This document shows, in pieces, positions 24,447 to 34,552 of a stretch of DNA of 64,000 bases (its first letter is position 1; each line of letters opens with the position of its first letter). A program made the translations under genes and the position numbers. Source of the DNA: Emmonsiellopsis sp. PD_33 (taxonomy: Eukaryota > Ascomycota > Eurotiomycetes > Onygenales > Ajellomycetaceae); NCBI GenBank assembly GCA_032988165.1, contig JANTQF010000142.1:1-64000 (forward strand), read 5' to 3'. The notes under the pieces were generated by a model. The model had not been told where the DNA came from. It did not search any database and saw nothing but the letters and a program-made list of their open reading frames with translations.

Positions 24447-25620
24447 ATGACGATGGGGGATTTGAGGGCCGCCAGGCCTCCCATCAAGCTGGGGACTATG
24501 CGAGAAGCTCCAGCAGCCATCCGGGAGCTTCTAAATAAGTTCGAGTTCAATGACATCTGTGGTGGCATCGGTATACTTCCACGCAGCTTGAAGGTAGTGT
24601 ACTCTGTTGTATTCTCGTTTGGATATAACTCATATGAAATCCTCCCAGATACTGCTCAACGAGATCGATGACAGCCGGTACCATGGCCTTTTTTTCAACG
24701 ACGGCATTACCTCTAACAAAGCGGACGACCTGGAACTGTTTCAAACGCTTCAGTCGATTCAAAATGCTGCGTCCAAGTGTGATATGCTTATGAAGCCGGA
24801 GCCTTCTTGGGGCGATGAGATATTTCGACCGATGCTAAGCCTAGCTGTTGAGCTGGAGAATGGAGAGAGCGTGAAAAAAATCCAGGTCGAGAATGTGTAT
24901 GTATATTTTTCTAATTTGCCAGCTCAGACGCGCATCAGACCTAGTATAATAAAATCACATTTATGAGGGGCATTTCTGACGTTTATTCTGGCATAGGACT
25001 ACTGCCCAGATATTCCCTGGATCTCTGGTGCCTGCAGGGCTTCGGAATCTACCATCAACGTCCAAAACAGTAGACTATTGTATCTACCTTTCGCAAACAG
25101 ATCTTCAAGAAACCCACACTCAAGATATACTCGCAATGCGTGATATCGACATCGATAATCATAGCATCAATCAAGCTGGATCGTCTGGCTATATCAAATG
25201 GCTTCCCCAGCTAGCAGCCGTTGTGTGTAAAAAGACTCCATCTGGAACAGAGGGCACAGTTCAACTAGGCATCTGGATGGCCGCACTGCGCAAGCAGCTG
25301 GAAGAGCTCATGAAGCGGCCTGAACAGGGAGGAGTGCCATTGAAACCGATGCCATGCTTGAAAGTCGAGGGGCTCTGGTGGAAGATGTACTGGTGTTGTG
25401 TTGGAGATAAAGGAGAGACAGTAAGTTACTTCAAATTGAGCGCTCAATGGCATTTGTTGACTTCACTCCCCCATAGATGCTGTATGGACCTGTTGGACTC
25501 GGCTCGATGGCGACGATGAAAGGGATGTATCAGATATTGAACGGACTGCGGGCAATTGTGAAATATGGTCGGGATGATTACTACCCGTGGTTTAGGGAAA
25601 CAATTCTATGGGAAAGTTAG
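24447..25620 (+). CDS. PD-(D/E)XK nuclease-like protein of the fungal expanded type (possibly degenerate or 5'-incomplete)
   Basis: Exons: 24447-24593, 24649-24896, 24997-25420 and 25477-25620, all in frame, 320 residues. The layout matches fungal hypothetical proteins carrying a PD-(D/E)XK-like domain: an Asp in VDYCIYLSQ (about residue 157), SINQAG, a strand ending in VVCKKTPSG (about 207), then LGIWMAALRKQLEELM, LKVEGLWWKMYWCCVG, LYGPVGLGSMATMKGMYQIL and YYPWFRETILW at the end. In relatives as I remember them the strand ends in E-x-K. Here the Glu position appears to be Cys, so nuclease activity is doubtful. The frame stays open upstream of 24447 without an ATG, so a 5' exon may be missing or lost. 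The gene sits 240 bp from tRNA-Leu. Confidence 0.65.
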
Positions 25621-26034
25621 AATTGCTATCATCGTCTCTGTATACGATACAGAAGGCGCACACCGTCCACTGTCCGTGAACCCCCCTAGTATTTAGACTG
25701 CCGAAGGCAATAGTTGTTATCGTTTTGAGGGGGAGATTGTCTTCTCATGTCTGCAAATCGGATGATGTTCACTTTTATTTCGAATGGCAGCTTTCCAGCT
25801 CTGCTCACAGAAGAAAACAGTTCGGTGATTGCTCCGGTGAGTTGCGGTTGTAGATTTTGAGTTTCGATGTCTCAGGGGAAGCCCGGCTGAGTCAGCCGGA
25901 GAACAGACCGAGAGCCCCACTCACCAACTTGAATCCTTTTCTCCGACTGCAATATCAAAATCGATTGACCACAGAAGGATAATCCCAAGGAGAATTCCTC
26001 GTATATACTCCCTCCCTCGTCAACTCTCGCAGTA
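25621..26034. other. Intergenic region
   Basis: This is the short spacer between the nuclease-like gene and the SDR gene. It must hold the 3' end of one and the promoter of the other. No distinctive motif was seen. Confidence 0.5.
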
Positions 26035-27064
26035 ATGTCTGGTTCAAATAACCTCGTAGCAAGGCCTCTGGAAGGCAAGTTTGGCATCGTGACCGGGGGA
26101 TCGAGGGGTAAAGTGTCCCCCACTACGTATCAGAAGCTCTTGTCTTCAACATCCGTTATCTTGCCTTAAGTTATGCATAAAAATAAAGAGTCACTCCTAA
26201 CCCGTTTCTACAGGTATCGGCGCAGCCATTGCTGAAAACCTCGCCTCAAAAGGCTGCTCTCTCCTGCTTAACTACACCTCCCCCGCCTCCACGGAGCCAA
26301 CCCTCGAGCTCTGCGAAAAGCTGACAAAAGAGCACTCAGTCCGTTGCATAAGCGTGCAAGCGGATCTCAGTGATCCCGAACCGGCCGTCGAGAAGATCCT
26401 AGCTAGTGCCAGAAACCATTTCACCTCCGCAGCCACCAACAGCCTGACTATCGATATCCTCGTCAACAATGCCGGCATTGCGGGTGACAAACGCCTCAAC
26501 GACCCCGTCAGGGGCCCTATTGAATCCGAACAGTTCAACCGCATATACACAGTCAATGTGCTCGCACCCTTACTGCTGACTCAGGCCGTGGCTCCATACC
26601 TGCCCAAAGACCGCTCGGGCCGTATTATCAATCTCTCCAGCGTCAGCTCCAGCCTAGGCTTCGAAGGGCAGAGTATCTACGGCGGCACCAAGGCGGCCAT
26701 CGAAGCCATGACGCGGACCTGGGCGCGAGAGCTCGGTGATCGCGCTACTGTCAATGCGATCAACCCCGGTCCTGTCATTGGAGATATGTACTGGAAGACC
26801 GGTGAGGATTTCTGGAAGATCATGCAGGGATGGCAGGATAATGCCCCCGGTAGCAAGATTGTGGTTCCCGAGGGGTTCAGTGGTACGGGGTCGGAACGGT
26901 TGAGTGAGGAGAATCGGAAGCTGGTGGTGGAGAAGATGGGCGGGAGGAGGCCTGCGTATACGGATGAGATTGCGGGGGTGGTGGGCATGTTGTGCACGAA
27001 GGATGGGCAGTGGTGTACGGGCAGTGTGGTGTGTGCCAATGGGGGACTGAGGATGTCTGTATGA
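26035..27064 (+). CDS. Short-chain dehydrogenase/reductase
   Basis: Exons: 26035-26107 and 26214-27064, giving 307 residues. The intron interrupts the nucleotide-binding motif TGGSRGIGAAIA. Classical SDR signatures follow: the DILVNNAGIAG motif, IINLSSVSSSLG with the catalytic Ser, the YGGTK active-site Tyr/Lys, and NAINPGPV. The ending GSVVCANGGLRMSV matches the usual IxVDGG-type C-terminal strand. It resembles the 3-ketoacyl-ACP-reductase-like SDRs of fungi. The substrate is not predictable. The coding sequence is more GC-rich than its flanks. Confidence 0.88.
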
Positions 27065-28324
27065 GGTGGATGGGGATGTTACTTAAATTACTGCTTTGAG
27101 TTATATATCCGTTGCTGTTGGCGTCAGGGCGGGAATTCTCCTATAGCTTGATTATCCTGCCTGCTGAGTTTGGAATCGTTCGTCAAGAATATCAAAACCA
27201 ATCTGAGACTAAATATACTGGTTAAGAGGCCCCTTGAATCAGCTCAAGCATGCATGCAGGTGACTATTGGTTCTTAAATGCCTAACCTTTTACGGAGCAA
27301 TCCTGGTTGATACCCAGCCGGCTTCTCGTTGTTCTATCAGGTCTCTCTAGCGAGATCCAACTCTTGTTTGGAAGCATTTTTCAACACCTGAATGTTCATG
27401 TCTATTATATCATTCCATTAGAGTAATCTCCATTCTGCAGCCATTCAGGCACGTTTAATTGGTTTGCTATATCAGACTACAAGAACACTGATTTTATACC
27501 GTAAAAACCTGACCATCAATTTGTAGATTCAGGGGCCGTTCCATAACGAATAGGTTATTATCTCGATGAACCGCTCAGCCTTAATTTGAATTCAAGGCAA
27601 AGTCCTTGTACCTGAATTCAGACCCCCTAAAAACCACAGGCAACAGAATTCATAGATCCCCCCTGAGCCACAACCACAGCAGTGCGTAAAACTTCGGGCC
27701 CAACTGTCTTCAGCCACACCGACTCGGGACGTTGGAGGTTTAGGTGCTTAATTTTTACGGGCCACAGGTTGTCTCTCTAGAATGTAAATCGAAGCATACA
27801 GAGCCCTAATGGTCTGATGCTCACTCTATTTTTTTTTGAAGCAGAATTAGCCGAAGATTTTACATGCCTGACAGTGCCAGTCCTATGGAACTAGATGGGC
27901 CGGGGTAGCTATTCAAAGTAAATGATCCGCTGATAATATCCCCAATATGAATTTGAAAAACTTGCGGAATTGTTCCCTTGCATTTAAGGGGTTTACTGGA
28001 ATTAAATTCGAACTAAAAGCGGCAGTGATAGCTATCCCGGACAGAATTATTAAAGTCGCTGCCTAGTTAAGCGCAGGCGATGACGACGATATGAGGCAGG
28101 CGAATGCGGTAGTTAGATCCCTGTACAATTGACGCTGACTGGAGATAAATATTAGGGCTGGGCGCTCCCTGGACGGAGATGTCTTGGATTTGTGTTTTAT
28201 CAATCACTTATCTGATTGTTCCTCCATTCCATCTGATCTAGTATCTGATCAAATATCGTCCCGTATCTTGTGGCCGGAGACATCTCTCTATCAACTCTCT
28301 GTCTGCCCCGCTTCTTCGCCCGGC
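27065..28324. other. AT-rich intergenic region, 1.3 kb
   Basis: Many short, mostly interrupted frames are present and no coding exon is recognised. It looks like decayed noncoding sequence up to about 28100. A probable promoter for the PPPY protein covers the last 200 bases. Confidence 0.5.
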
Positions 28325-30214
28325 ATGGCCTCGCCAAGTCAGATCCCCGACGACGCCCCTCCGCCATATACTCCAGTCGACCCGCTCACCCCGTCCTCAT
28401 CGGCAAATGAATCCTCCGTGATTGTAGACCCAACCGAGCTTCCTCCTAACAGTATAGAACCCCCGCCAAACTTCATCTCCGCCGCTCCGTATTTCCGAGA
28501 ACGCCTCCCGCCCACCCTCCCGCACCCACAAGCGCAACTCCTCGAACATGCCCTGACCGTCTATCCGCGCAGCCAGCCGAAGGACTACTCGCGGTTTCCC
28601 AAGTGTCTGCGGCCTCGGTCTGAAGCAATCAGCCAACATGACTGGAATACGTTCCTCAACTACCTCTTCCCCCAGCATCTCGCTCCGGCAGCCACCCAGT
28701 CTCATCTGCCCCGCAAGCTCCGTGCGGAGATTGAGCGGGACCGCAAGGACTGTCCGCAGGAGAGCGACCAGGAACGCCGGGCGAGAGTAGACGCCGTTAT
28801 CACGGAGTGGAATCAGCATTTTTTCCGACCTAGAGGGGTCAGCATCTGCCTCACTTATGTTCCGGTCAATGGACCACCACCTGCAACACATCTCTGTTCA
28901 AAATGCTACCCGTCAACCGTGAGGTCGTTGCCTGTGCGCAATGGCGCAACCGCCAACGCCCCCCCGCTTGTCCGCGCCGGAACGGCCCCAGCAGCCTCAT
29001 CTCAGTCCCCCATGGGCCTCCCTCCACTGGCCGCGCAATCAAGAAATAGTAGTTCAGCCCTCGCTCCGGAACTCACTCCAGTCGATGCCCACGGCTTGAC
29101 CTCCTTCCCCCCTACACTTGAAAACCCGGGCACCCATCCCCTATCAAGCTTTCACAATAATAATGGCTACTCGCCCTCTGACGGAATAATGGGCGCCACC
29201 AATGCGATTATGAACTGGGCCGCCCAGCTCTCCCATCGAGCGGAACAATACGGCCAATGGGTCGGCGAGCAGGCAGTTGCACATGGAAAGCTGATCGAAG
29301 AACGCAGTCAGCAGTACGGCCAGATGATCGAGGAGCAAGCAAAAAAGCTTGACAAGATCCCTCGCCCCGGACAGGCTACACAGATTGTGCATCCCATTTG
29401 GGGCGTTAATTTCAATCACCATTGGGGTCCGTTTTCCGGCATGCATCATGGCTGGAAACGTGGTGGTGGGCAGTTTGGACATCGTCATCATGGCCGTTTT
29501 GGACATTCTGGTTCTCCCCCGCATGCGCAGGAGTTGGGAGAGCATCCGTGGGGTGGGTGGGAGAGCCGCAAGGGGGGGAATAGGGGAAGGGGTGGACGAG
29601 GTGGACGAGGGCTGCGGAGGAGCGCGTCTGTTGACTCGACGTCATCGTCTTCATCTTCATCTTCTTCATCCTCCTCATCTTCTTCATCCGATGATTCATT
29701 CATGTCCAACCTGTCCGCCTACTCCCCCTCTCACAAAACAGAGATTGAAGGGTTTAGGGAGAAAATCCGCGCCCTTAGACAGGAGCATGAACGCGGCCAT
29801 GGTGCGGAGCGCCTTGCTGATATAACCCAGCTCTGCCACGAGCTCCGCTCCCTCAAGTCTGCCCATAAGCAGTTCCGCTCATCCACGCGGAGCAACAGAC
29901 ACGGGACCAATGCAAATACATATGCCTACCCCTATGGTCGTTTTGGGCCGGGGGCCAGGGCAGGTCGTGGCAGCGGTGACAGTTGCGGCAAGGACAAAAT
30001 CACAAAGGAAGAGAAACAGGCTTTGAAGAAAGAAATACAGCTCACCAAGCAAGAATTCCAGAGTCTCTGTACGCAGCTCAAGCAGGAGAAGAAGCAGTTG
30101 CGGCGTGCGCGGAGGCAGAGGAGAAAAGAGGCCAAGAAGGTTAGGAGGGAGGAGAAGAGGAAGAATAGGGCGAAGGGAAAGGGGAAGGGGAGGAGTACGA
30201 CTACGACTTTTTAA
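28325..30214 (+). CDS. PPPY-motif, Ser-run, coiled-coil basic protein of unknown function
   Basis: This is a single-exon frame, 629 residues from ATG 28325. An upstream in-frame ATG-type start would add 47 residues, but MASPSQIPDDAPPPYTPVDP is a more typical beginning. A PPPY motif (WW-domain ligand) lies at about residues 12-15. A conserved-looking block (about 50-210) contains YFRERLPPTLPHP, RFPKCLRPRSEAISQHDWN and a CSKCYPSTVRSLP segment with a CxxC pair. A helical repeat-like block (AEQYGQWVGEQAVAHGKLIEE) follows, then an RG-rich stretch, a run of about 17 Ser, and a highly charged coiled coil (KEEKQALKKEIQLTKQEFQ) ending in a Lys/Arg-rich tail. I do not recognise a named family. Similar proteins are annotated as hypothetical in Eurotiomycetes. 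Confidence 0.75.
   Translation: MASPSQIPDDAPPPYTPVDPLTPSSSANESSVIVDPTELPPNSIEPPPNFISAAPYFRERLPPTLPHPQAQLLEHALTVYPRSQPKDYSRFPKCLRPRSEAISQHDWNTFLNYLFPQHLAPAATQSHLPRKLRAEIERDRKDCPQESDQERRARVDAVITEWNQHFFRPRGVSICLTYVPVNGPPPATHLCSKCYPSTVRSLPVRNGATANAPPLVRAGTAPAASSQSPMGLPPLAAQSRNSSSALAPELTPVDAHGLTSFPPTLENPGTHPLSSFHNNNGYSPSDGIMGATNAIMNWAAQLSHRAEQYGQWVGEQAVAHGKLIEERSQQYGQMIEEQAKKLDKIPRPGQATQIVHPIWGVNFNHHWGPFSGMHHGWKRGGGQFGHRHHGRFGHSGSPPHAQELGEHPWGGWESRKGGNRGRGGRGGRGLRRSASVDSTSSSSSSSSSSSSSSSSDDSFMSNLSAYSPSHKTEIEGFREKIRALRQEHERGHGAERLADITQLCHELRSLKSAHKQFRSSTRSNRHGTNANTYAYPYGRFGPGARAGRGSGDSCGKDKITKEEKQALKKEIQLTKQEFQSLCTQLKQEKKQLRRARRQRRKEAKKVRREEKRKNRAKGKGKGRSTTTTF
29640..29700 (+). repeat. TCN trinucleotide run encoding polyserine
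   Basis: Interspersed TCA/TCT/TCC/TCG codons encode a Ser run inside the PPPY protein. Its length is probably polymorphic. Confidence 0.75.
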
Positions 30215-30683
30215 TAATGGGGGGAGTTTGATGCGATGAATGTGACTTTCTTTTTTGTTTCGGGTTGACTTTCTTATGCTGCTTGTATAAGTTACCTATT
30301 TGTTTAGGCCGTTTTATTTACTCTACTCCCTCCCGTCCTTCAACATTGAAAAAAGAAAAAAGGGCCAGATTTCATATGCCTCTTCTCCTCATTCCCTTAC
30401 ATTCTCTCCTTCTATCTCATAATATAACGAATAATGAATGACGAAGAATGATACCAATCCCATTCCCCAGGGCAGAAAGGAAATATATCAAATCTGAACC
30501 TGCCTCTCTAATATCTGAAGAGCACATTTCCTGCAGAAACTCCCTTTATATCGAACAAAAAGTATCGCCGTAATTTCCCTCCCCTCCGCTTCATGGGATA
30601 GATCAACCGCCATAACAAATACCTCATCCACCCACAATCTCCAACCTCCATGGCATCCCAACATCCACCCAACCTCCACCCAT
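30215..30683. other. Convergent 3' region
   Basis: The spacer lies between the tail-to-tail PPPY gene and naa10. It is A/T-rich and expected to hold both polyadenylation regions. No gene is seen. Confidence 0.55.
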
Positions 30684-31519
30684 CTACCGCGAAGTCTCAT
30701 TCCTCTCCACCAAATCCCCCACTCCCAGCCCCCTCCCAACCTTAACCCGAATCATCTTCTCCTTCCCCTTCCCATCAACACTCTTCCCCACATCACCAAC
30801 CTCATCCCCCTCATCCCCCGGCTCCTCATCATCAGCAGCACCCTCCTTCTTCTCCCCCTTCTTGACCCCCTTCTTCTTATTCTCCTTCTTCTTCTTCTCC
30901 TCCTCCTCATCAGGCTGGTCATAATCGATCCACATAGACCGCAGGTCCATCTTCATGGCATACGCATCCTCGCCGTCGGCATAGTATTTCGACTCGACCC
31001 GCTCGACCTCGAAGCCCAGCGTGTCGCGGTACAGGTGGAGCGCGGCATGGTTGGACATGCGCACGTGCAGAGAGACGTATTCGGCGCGGTGGGATTCGGC
31101 CATTGCGCGTTCTAGCATGTGGTTTTTTTGGTTAATTATGCAAAAGATAGACGAAGAAAAAGAAAAAGAAAAGCCAAAAACCTACGACTCATCCTCATCA
31201 GCCTCTCCGCAATCCCCAACCGCCTATGCGTCCTCATAACGCTCAGACTGGTAATATGCCCATGCTGGATGCGATCGGGCGGGTCCTCCTCCATCTTCGC
31301 AAGCACGTAGCCGACCACCTTGGGCGGTCCGGTCTCTTTGCCGCCACGTTTAGGTGGTCGCACGACGGCGACGAAGCTCAGCTGTGGCCATGAAAGCGCG
31401 TGGTAGAGGTAGTATTTGAGGAAGTAGTTTTCGGGGAGGTTGGTGATGTTGCAGGTTTGGATGGCGGGGAGGAGGTCGATGTAGGAGGGGTACGATGAGA
31501 GGGGGAGGATGTCGACCAT
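30684..31519 (-). CDS. ard1: N-alpha-acetyltransferase catalytic subunit Naa10/Ard1
   Basis: Exons: 31519-31186 and 31111-30684, in frame, 253 residues. Naa10 is the catalytic subunit of NatA. With Naa15 it acetylates nascent N-termini after Met removal. The GNAT fold is clear: CNITNLPENYFLKYYLYHALSWP at the N-terminus, VVGYVLAKME, HITSLSVMRTHRRLGIAERLM with the acetyl-CoA R-x-x-G-x-A loop, then (after the intron) RAMAESHRAEYVSLHVRMSN, ALHLYRDTLGF and YYADGEDAYAMKMDL. The tail after about residue 170 is Lys/Glu-rich and low complexity, ending in GVGDLVERNETSR. Its length matches fungal Ard1. Confidence 0.95.
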
Positions 31520-32053
31520 TTTTTTTTTGTGCGCGGGGGGGTGTTTTGTGTGGCCCGCGTTTTGTTTGTCTAGGGTGATGTGTTGTGTGGGTGGTCGGGT
31601 TCAATTGTGCTGTGTTGTTGGTTTTTGCCGTCGAGATGTTCGATGTTGAGGTTGAGGTTTGGGCGGGAAGCTTGAAGCCACGTGAAAAATTGGCGGTGGT
31701 TTTGGTAGGGCTAAATCTGTATGGAGGGACAGCAGCAACTATTTAATTACCCCTATTGCAATAAATATTTAACAGCAACCTGCAACTGCTATCAAGTTCT
31801 TGTCACATTTATTCCGAGAAAGGCAAATTTCCTAAATATTCTTGGGTGCTTACTAGTATCATGTATTATTACTATATCTATACAAATCTGCTTTCCCCAT
31901 ACCAAGCCTTCCAAAAACACCAAAACCTGAATAAACCAAAGAGAAAATCCCCTTTACTCCAGTTCCGGCCAATCGCTGATAAAAATGAGGTATCCTAAAG
32001 CATACAGAAACTGGACGGCTCAAGGGATTTAGGGGGAAAAGAAGAACTATATC
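31520..32053. other. Intergenic region
   Basis: This holds the naa10 promoter and the 3' flank of the PLC-like gene. A T/G-rich stretch (31500-31650) is followed by an AT-rich block (31720-31960). The string TTCCGGCCAATCGCTGATAA near 31964 resembles one near 45055. Confidence 0.5.
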
Positions 32054-33514
32054 TCATAGCACAATCACCAACACCATGATCAAATACACCAGGCAAAGAC
32101 TATTTGAAAGCTGGGACATCACGGTACCGGGAGATGCAGATGTCAACGATCCGCAGCATTTCCCATTGTATGTAACGTTGTTGAGCATTGCGGCGGCTTG
32201 GAAAACAGATCCATTTACGGGACCAATGTTGTAATAATCCACAAGGAGGAAGTTGGGCGGACGTCCCCATTTCTCTGCATTCAAATATTAGCATGTCTCC
32301 CATGCAAATGTACGGAGATACCTACTTGTGCAATTGACTCCGTCTGCCCCGACGCTCCCATATCCCTCAACAGCATTTGTCTCATTCAGGAGAACTGTGT
32401 TCGGGACTAAAAGAGAATTGCCGCCAAATTTAACCTCGGTGTTCAAGTTATGGCTTGCCAGATACATCCTGTTCTTCGCGTCTTCGTCGCTCAAATCCGG
32501 CGGCCGTTGGATAACACAGGGGAAGGATCTGTCGACCGGAGAGAATGGCGTCTCCCACATTTGGCTGAATTGGTCTAGAAGATAGGGCACTTTTTCTTGA
32601 TCGGCGTTGTAGTTCATGAATATCACTACTCTCTTCCCGGTAAGAATAAAATGAGAAAGGTTCGGCCAATCGTCATATGCCATGGGTATTTTTGGCGGGG
32701 TGTAAACGTATTCGAGTAGACCGGACTTTTGGAGCGGAGCGATAAACTCGGTCGGAGGCACAAAATTGAAATTGCCCATAAGGATTGTGATCACATCATA
32801 CGGATTTTCTCTGAGCCATTCTGTTACCTTGGCAAAGTAGTCTTCCAAAGGGCCAACATTGAGGAGGTCGCAAGACGAATGACACAAGTAGAAGGTGCCA
32901 TTTATAAGGTGTGTCTGGAATTGTACTGCAATGTCGATAACAAAGGATGTTAGCAACCGCCAAAAGTGCACTCCCCGAGGGTCCCACTTACGCGCACGAA
33001 TTCCGTCGTTCAACTGAATGGTCACCGGTAGAGCTTGATTGCTCGCGATGTTTCCCTTTTGAACGAAGGGGCTGTTGTGGGCAGCAATATTTGTGATATT
33101 GCTATATTTCCGCGAACAGAATTCAGGGTATCCGTTACATGGCCGTGTATTCGTAGGCTGGACGGAGGATGAAGTGGCTGTTTTTGTGGAATTCCCAGAT
33201 AGGGTAGTTTCGTTCGCGGTCAGAGTACTGACTCCTTTGCTGCCAACAAGAAGAGTAATGGAAGCAGATGTCGTGGTATATGGAAAACCCTCGGTGCCTG
33301 TTCCGTTGGCTTTCTCCGTCTGCGATGCCCCCGATGTTAAAGTCATTGTCGATCCATAGCTTTTGTAGAGCCCTGAGGTTTCGGTCGGAATGCCATCGTT
33401 GAGCGTTATGGACGCCAGCTCTGTGCCTGTAATAGTAGCCTCCTGTGCTTCCGCTATCACTCCAAAGAACGCAAGCAGAGGAAGAATTGCAGCAGTCCGT
33501 ATTCGAAGCTTCAT
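32054..33514 (-). CDS. Secreted PI-PLC X-domain-like protein, probably GPI-anchored
   Basis: Exons: 33514-32992, 32925-32326 and 32274-32054, giving 447 residues. A signal peptide (MKLRIRTAAILPLLAFFGVIAEA) is followed by a Ser/Thr-rich, probably O-glycosylated stem to about residue 120. The PLC-like TIM barrel begins at CNGYPEFC. It keeps both His residues expected at the active site: H146 in AAHNSPF and H190 in YLCHSSCDLL. Further blocks are NDGIRALQFQTH, PYDVITILMGN and the C-terminal RPPNFLLVDYYNIG. The last 20 residues are hydrophobic (CLVYLIMVLVIVL) after small residues, as in a GPI signal. An upstream in-frame ATG at 33586 would spoil the signal peptide, so I use 33514. Members in fungi are mostly uncharacterised surface phosphodiesterase-like proteins. 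Confidence 0.88.
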
Positions 33515-34552
33515 GGTGAATGCACCCTCTCTTGACACAACAAGAGCGCAAATTGCCTCAGAAAGAGCTGTGTAGACTGCTGACAAAATTGCGGGAGAGG
33601 CAAAGAATTCCGAACTGGTCGTGTTTGTTCACTCCGCAAACCAAAATGTCTCGGGAAATCCAGGTTTCTCTAGCGGGGCAAGAAAAATGGAGAATGCAAA
33701 CTCTCATGTCAATCTGCTGTCATCAACAAGCATCGGAGAGCTGGCTGAGAAACTCAGCGGTATCTGGTGTGCTGGAGAGGAGAGCAACTGGCAATGGATG
33801 GCATCTCAACCAGAGCGACTGTGACCGGGGAAAGTCCATCTCCCCAGTATTTATTTTGCTTGGCATAATTATCCAGGTGCTGGATACAAACACAATTGAA
33901 GCGCAATCATGACATGTTTTCTCCCGCTTTGTCCAGAACGCGCCGAGCTGTTTGGTCTGCCGATGTTGGTTGCGGATGGGAAAAGTGGACAGTCTGACGT
34001 TGTCCCTGAGGCTCATCCCGGCCCAATGCGGTAATCTAGCCCTAATCTCTCAAACTTGTCTCTCTTTATTTGCCGCTGCCCATTATCATTATCTTTGTGC
34101 AAGCATCAGAACAGCATCCACTGGTCAATAGCGAGGCTGTTTGCTGCCACTATTCCCTCCCCACCACGTTGATCCCCGCTCCCCTGGGCTGTCTCTGGGT
34201 ACGATCCCTACACATCAACCGCATGGTTTGGTTGATCTCTCCACAAGGCGCAGTGCTCCCTACAATAATGGACCACCGGGGGTTCCACTGGGGCAAAAAC
34301 CTGTTTCTCGGTTTTTATATCGTGTTTGTTTTCTGCGGCTAAGCTTTGCGGCTTATCCATTCTGCCACTGTGCTCAACTCTGGGAATGATTCTGGGGCAT
34401 TCCGTAACTTCATTGCCTTCTTTACCCCTTTCGACCTCAGATACATATCTTCTCTGAGCTCTTCCTCTCCTTTTTGCGGTCGTTCTATTCTGTTTTGGCC
34501 TCTGGTCGCAATACTGCGCCCAATTCATACGAGGCTCAAGATAGTATCGAAT
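33515..34552. other. Divergent promoter, PLC-like gene and SUR7-family gene
   Basis: This 1-kb region separates two head-to-head genes encoding cell-surface or membrane proteins. Open frames exist but match nothing. The 200 bases before 34553 are pyrimidine-rich, as expected of a 5' leader. Confidence 0.55.
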
